A stretch of DNA of 6,228 nucleotides, from positions 10,307 through 16,534 of the forward strand of contig DLYC01000075.1 in assembly GCA_003447895.1 (NCBI GenBank). The letters run 5' to 3'. Positions 1-6,000 of this stretch are shown piece by piece. This DNA is from Lachnospiraceae bacterium. GTDB taxonomy: Bacteria > Bacillota > Clostridia > Lachnospirales > Lachnospiraceae. Positions within the stretch are counted from its first letter, which is position 1. Each line of letters begins with the position of its first letter. The position numbers were made by a program, and so were the translations under genes. A model generated the notes under the pieces. It did not search any database and was not told the DNA's origin. It was given only the letters and a program-made list of their open reading frames with translations.

Positions 1-3000
1 CTAAAGAGGCAGAGGCCATTCCGGCCAAAGAAGCGGAAGCCGGTGAGACAGATGAGGCGGGCGCAGAAGATTCTGCGGCGGCCGCTGTTACTGTGCCCGA
101 GGAAGAGCCGGCAGCGGAGGCAGCCACTGAGAAAGAGGCGGCCGAGGAGGAGAAGTTCACAGAAGGGGAACTCACCTGCAAGGGCTCCGGCTACTCTGTG
201 ACGATGACTTACGACGCGGACGCGAAGATTCCCGCGGACGCGAAGCTCAAGGTCAGAGAGATCAAAAAGGGAACGCCCGAATATGAATCGTATCTGTCCG
301 GTGCAGAAGCGGTGTCGGATAAAGGCGTGGCGGAAGCTCGCTTTTTTGACATCACGATCTGGGCGGGAGGAAAGGAAGTCCAGCCGCAGAGCGCTGTCAG
401 AGTAAACATTACCTATAATAATGCGATTGAAGTGGCGGACGAGGGCGAAGTGCAGGCGATGCACTTTGAAGATAAGAACGCTGAGCCCGAAGTGCTCGCC
501 ACAGATACAAACAACGGCAGCGAAGTGAGCGAAATCGCTTTCGACGCTGAGTCCTTCTCCGTTTACGGTATTATCTATACGGTAGACTTTACTTACGGCG
601 GATTTACCTTCTCCATGCCCGGCGAAGGCAGCATCCTCCTTAGTGACCTGGCAGAGAGACTGGGCCTTTATGAGACGGATCTTGACAAGGCATTCGACGT
701 CAGAAATGTGAGTGATGTAACATTTACCTCGAATGATTTGCTGAAAATAGAGGAGCAGGCGGACGGAGACCGGCTGCTTACAAGCCTTGCGCCTTTTACA
801 ACGGAAGAGACGCTCACTGTCGTCATGAAGGACGGAGTGAAGTTTGTGATCGAGGTCACAGATGCCCAGGAGAGCAGCAATCTGGTGGATTTTCTTGCAA
901 ACGCTGTGATCACGGGCGCGACACAGACAGACGACGGGAAATATCAGGTTGAAGCGGGGAAAGAGTACAATATCATACTCAGCTTTGCGGAGAGTTCTGC
1001 GCATCAGTTCAACAATCAGGCGACCCTGACTTACTCGATGCCCGATGGCTTAACGATCCTGTCGCGGCAGACCGGCGAACTGAAGGTCAATATCGTCTAC
1101 AAGGGAAGAACATATCAGGTTGACGCAACTTATGATCTTGGTACGGACGGAAATCTTCAGATCAAGTTTGATGAGAGCGATCCGGATTTCCATCACTTGG
1201 AAAACACTACCAATGTGAGCTTCCGTTTCTCTTATAACGGTGCCTTTGACGGAACAGAGGATAAGATCCGTTTCTCGGAAGATCTTGAGAGAGACATTGA
1301 ATTTGAGCAGCCGGATCCGGGGCAGGCGTATGTGTCCAAGAGCGGTACCTTTGATGAGAAGACAGGCAAATTTAACTATACGATCACCGTGGAGGCAACC
1401 GGGGACATCACAAACGTCAATGTCAAAGACGTCATTTCCGGCAATGCGCTGATCTTTAACAATGATGTGCGCGTGACCGGAAACAGCAGCCCTTACACGG
1501 ATAACCATGCGGCGAGCGGTTTCGACTATACCTTTGCCTCCATGCAGGAAGGCGAGGTCATTACGATCACCTACAGCGCTTCCGTGGACTTTTCAAAGGA
1601 CGATGACAAGGACGGAAAAATCTCCGTTGACCAGACAAAGAACACGGCTACTGTAAAGCCCGAGGACGGAGAACCGCACAATTCCGAATACTCCCACGAG
1701 ATCGCGTTTAGGACGACCAAAAAATCGAACGGATCGGCTGCCGGCATTACGGCGGACGGCGACAAGATCTATGAGTGGAAGATCACGTATAACGAGCTCA
1801 GGCTGGCCCCTGCCGCCGGCATCACGATCAAAGATACGATCGCAGCCGATTCGACCGATTATATGAAATACTACGGCGATGGGCTCAGTATCGACGTAAT
1901 TGACAATAACGGCAATATAGTTGATACAAGGATCGTCCCTTACAGCGAGCTTGAGAACTACAGCGATTCTACCTGGACCTATAAGATCCCCGAGGGAGAT
2001 ACGCAGCCGTATATGTACGAGATTACCTATTATACGGTTGTCGACATGGAAGAGGTTGAGGGTACAGGAAACACCGTTACTGTAAGTAACGATGCCAACG
2101 GCTCCGGCGGCAGCGTAGATGTGACGCCTGAGAATGTGATCTCGGTCACCAAGGCTGTGGACAGCTTTACCACAGAGGAGGTCAACTGGACGGTCACGCT
2201 CGGCGTACCTGAAAATGGATTGACACAGGCGGTCGTGACGGATTCCGTGCCGAGGATCTGGCTCTTTGAAAGGAACATCTATGATCTCTATAAAGACGGT
2301 TCCCTGGAAATCACCGGTCTTCTTGACGGGGAATCCTATACGGTGGATACCGACACCACGGGACAGGTCAAGATTACATTCTATCAGGATCCCGGAAAGA
2401 GAATTTCGGGACTCAAGGCTGCACCGGGCGGACATACGATCACAGTCAAGCTGACGACCCTGGTGGATCAGGATTGGCTGCATAAGGGCTACGAGACCGG
2501 CGCCTATGAACAGAATCACACAAACACTGTGAATTTCAACGGGAAAACCACGACGGCCACAGTAACATTTGGCGAACCCGGCATTGAGAAAGAGGGCGAA
2601 GCCCTTAAAGATAATGAAGGGAATGTGACGGGGCTGAAATATACAGTTGTAATGGCCGGTGTTTCCGACGTACCTGTGAGTATTCTTGATACTTTTGACA
2701 CAAGTATTCTGGAAGTGGATACTTCAAAGGCGTCCGAGTGGGATCATATGAAGATCTGGGGAGGAAATCAGTATTATCAGGGCTCCGGTAAAATGCCGAT
2801 TTCCTACACGGATACCGGTGACGGCATTATCCTGACAGCGGATTCTGTGCCGATGCAGGAGGACGGTTCCTATTATCCTTATTATAAGATCATTTATTAT
2901 TTGAAAGTCAAAGATGGTGTGGATCTGAGTGCGCTGGCTATAGCAAACGGCGGCGAGTACGATGTGGACAATACCGCCAAATGGGGCGACCATCAGTCAG

Positions 3001-6000
3001 ACTTTACTTATAAAGTCGAGTATGATTACCTGGATAAGAAACTCCTCAACGAGGGCGAACTCGGAGGGACGAGCCGCACAGCGAAATACCAGATCGTCTT
3101 CAATCCGTCAGGGGCATCACTGAATGACGGAGAGAATATGACCATGACGGATGTGCTCAGCGCAAACCTGAGCATTGACTACAGCTCGATCAAAATATTG
3201 ACGGAGCCTGTCGGAGAATCTGTCGCCTATAGTCTGAGCGGCGGGGAAGGCGGAACGACCGTTGCGACATACACCATTCCCGATTCGACCAAAGTGACCG
3301 TCACCTACGAGGCCAATGTCAGGGGGGATGGCAGTCAGACGATCGTCAACAAGGTAAGTGTCAATGACAGGGACGAGACGGTTGAGAATACAAAGTCTTA
3401 CGGTTCTGCATCGGAAGGCGAAGGCGCGCAGGCAAGCTTTACGATCGTCAAGGTTGATGGCTACGATGCGAACAAAAAGCTGCAGGGCGTTAAATTTAAG
3501 GTCTTCTGTGAGAATCCGGACGTGGACTTCGGCGGCGGCGTAAAGGAACTCAACCTTGTAACGGACGAGAACGGTGAGATCACGCTCGACGGCGATACGT
3601 ATACTTTCTATTTTGACGAGATCTACCATGTACAGGAAGTGGAGGCGCCGGAGGATTACGGAACAATAAGCTTCGACTATCTGGTCACGTTGACCAATGA
3701 AATGAAAAAGGTCGATTACGGCCATTACATCTACTATTACTCCGATTCCATGCAGATCAAGAACTGGCCTCTGGAAGGTCTTGTCGTAGAAAAGCAGGTT
3801 GAGAGCGATGAGGAGGCGGATAAGGACCGCTACTACAATTTCAGAATTTCCATTCTGAACGATGACGGAAGAGTCAACACGGACTTTAATGAGAAGAGCG
3901 GAGACGACGAGTTTGTAAACGGTGTCACCGAATTCAGATTAAAAAATAAAGAACAGAAAATGTTCTGGGGCTTTGATAAGGGCACTAAGTACAAAGTCGA
4001 GGAGATCTTTACGGACGAGGAAGGAAATGAGTTCACCACAACCGTTTCCTATGACGTATTTGACGAAGAAGGACAGGTCATCGAGCACAAGATTGAGCGT
4101 GGACTAAGCCATACCGGCACACTGACTCAGGAGGATGAAGTCATCGTATTTACCAATACGAGGGCAAGCAACGGCTCCCTGAAGCTGAAGAAGCAGGTCA
4201 CAGTAGACGGAGCATCAACTACAGGAAAACTTGCGGACGGAATTTATGAGTTCACGATCACAGGCCCCGGAGAAGACGGAGAAGTCTCGAAGAAAGTAAA
4301 GATCACTGTGACAAACGGCGTGGCAGTATCCGCAACCATTGACGGAGAAGCGGCAGCTCTTGGCAGCGACGGTTACGTCGAAGTGACAGACCTTGAAGCC
4401 GGCGAATACACGATCAACGAGACAGCACCCACAAACGGCACGTCGCTTGTCGGTGACAATGACAAGAAGGTCACGGTAGTGGCCGGCGAGACCGGGGAGG
4501 ACGTCTCTGCGAAGGCAGAGTTCACCAACAACATTGATACCGGTTCTCTGAAGATCAAGAAGAACGTGACGGTGGACGGGCAGCCGACCACCGGAAGAGA
4601 AGCGGACGGAGCTTACACATTTGAAGTTAAGAATGCAGCGGATACTTCTGCTGAGACCAAGACGATCACGATTACGATCGAAAATGGTGCTTCCGGTGAA
4701 GTACAGGTGGATGGTCTTGTTCCCGGAACTTATATCGTAAGTGAGCAGACGGGGACGAATCCCGCAGGAATGGTACTGGTCACGGACAATGATCTGGAGA
4801 TCGTAGTCACGGCAGATGAGACTGCGGAAGTTCCTACAGCCGAGTTCACCAACAATAAGCCCGGTACAACTACCTTTGAGAAGAAGATCCGGGACACCAA
4901 TGACTCTACGGGCGTTACGAGCACCTGGCAGGACAGCGCCGACTACGATATCGGCGATGCGGTTCCTTATAAGCTGACGGCGACGCTGGCCAAGGATGTG
5001 AGCAGCTATAAGAGCTACACGATCCAGTTCGAGGATCAGATGGAAGAATCGCTCACCTTTAACAGAGTCACGCAGGTTCTCCTGACAAAGAAGGACAAAA
5101 GCACGCAGGATATCACGCTTGATTGTGTATTCACTCCTTCCACAGGCGGACACAGATTCACCGTAACCACAGGTTGGGGAAGAAACTACAGTGAAGAACG
5201 CATGCCGATCAGCGAGCAGCTGGACGGTGCTACCGTTGAAGTGTTCTTCACAGCGACGCTGAACGATGATGCAAAGATCGGATCCGATGGAAATGTCAAT
5301 GCAGCGCGTCTGCGCTACAGCAACAATCCGAGCAGCGCTGATGATTTCGACACAACCGAATGGGACTATGTCATTGCTTTCACCTACAAGCTTGACATCA
5401 ACAAGGTAGACCAGGAAGGCGAGGCACTGGAAGGTGCGGAGTTCAAACTGGAGAAAAAGCTGGCAGACGGAACAACAGAAGAGATCACACTGAGCAGGGA
5501 AGGCAATGTCTTCACAGGCACCGGTCTGGATGACGGCGATTACGTGCTCACGGAGACTACTGTACCTACCGGATATAAGCAGATCGATCCGATCGGGTTT
5601 ACAGTAACTGCAGACCATAATGTTACGTGGAATTACACTTCCGCCGATCTGAATTTTGACGAAGAGACCCGCACTGCAATTCTGACGGCTCTCACGGGCG
5701 AGACCGACAGCGGCGACCTGGAGTTTGCGGAACCGCAGAGCCTTGAAGGTCTTGTGGGAACAGTGACGAACCAGGGAATCGGTTCCCTGAAGATCAAGAA
5801 GAACGTGACGGTGAACGGAGAAGCTACTACCGGACAGGAAGCGGACGGAACGTATGAATTTACGGTCACGGGACCTTCCGATGCGGCAGAAGCGGAGAAG
5901 GCCACAAAGGCTGTGACGATCACCGTGACGAACGGTGCAGCCGCATCCGCAACAGTGGATGACGAAACTGTTGAACTTGACGACGAGGGATTTGTCGAAG

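Noticed and set aside
3..152. Possible separate Ala/Glu-rich protein or transferred GC-rich segment
   Set aside because: It is in frame and continuous with the rest of the gene, and its composition is explained by Ala and Glu codons of a linker.
1240..1452. Short plus-strand frames (also 2266-2454 and 3358-3543)
   Set aside because: They lie in another phase within the continuous large frame, are Arg/Ser-rich and show no start signals or motifs.
1593..2519. 308-codon open frame on the minus strand
   Set aside because: Same register effect; the sense strand encodes Ig-like domains 1-3. No ribosome site or domain evidence for the minus frame.
3117..3725. 202-codon open frame on the minus strand
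   Set aside because: Same register effect, opposite Ig-like domain 5 and the first Cna_B domain.
4215..5618. 467-codon open frame on the minus strand
   Set aside because: In exact register with the sense gene, open only because TTA, CTA and TCA are rare there. Its translation is rich in Cys, Arg and Ile with no recognisable domain, while the sense strand has clear D2, SpaA and Cna_B motifs.
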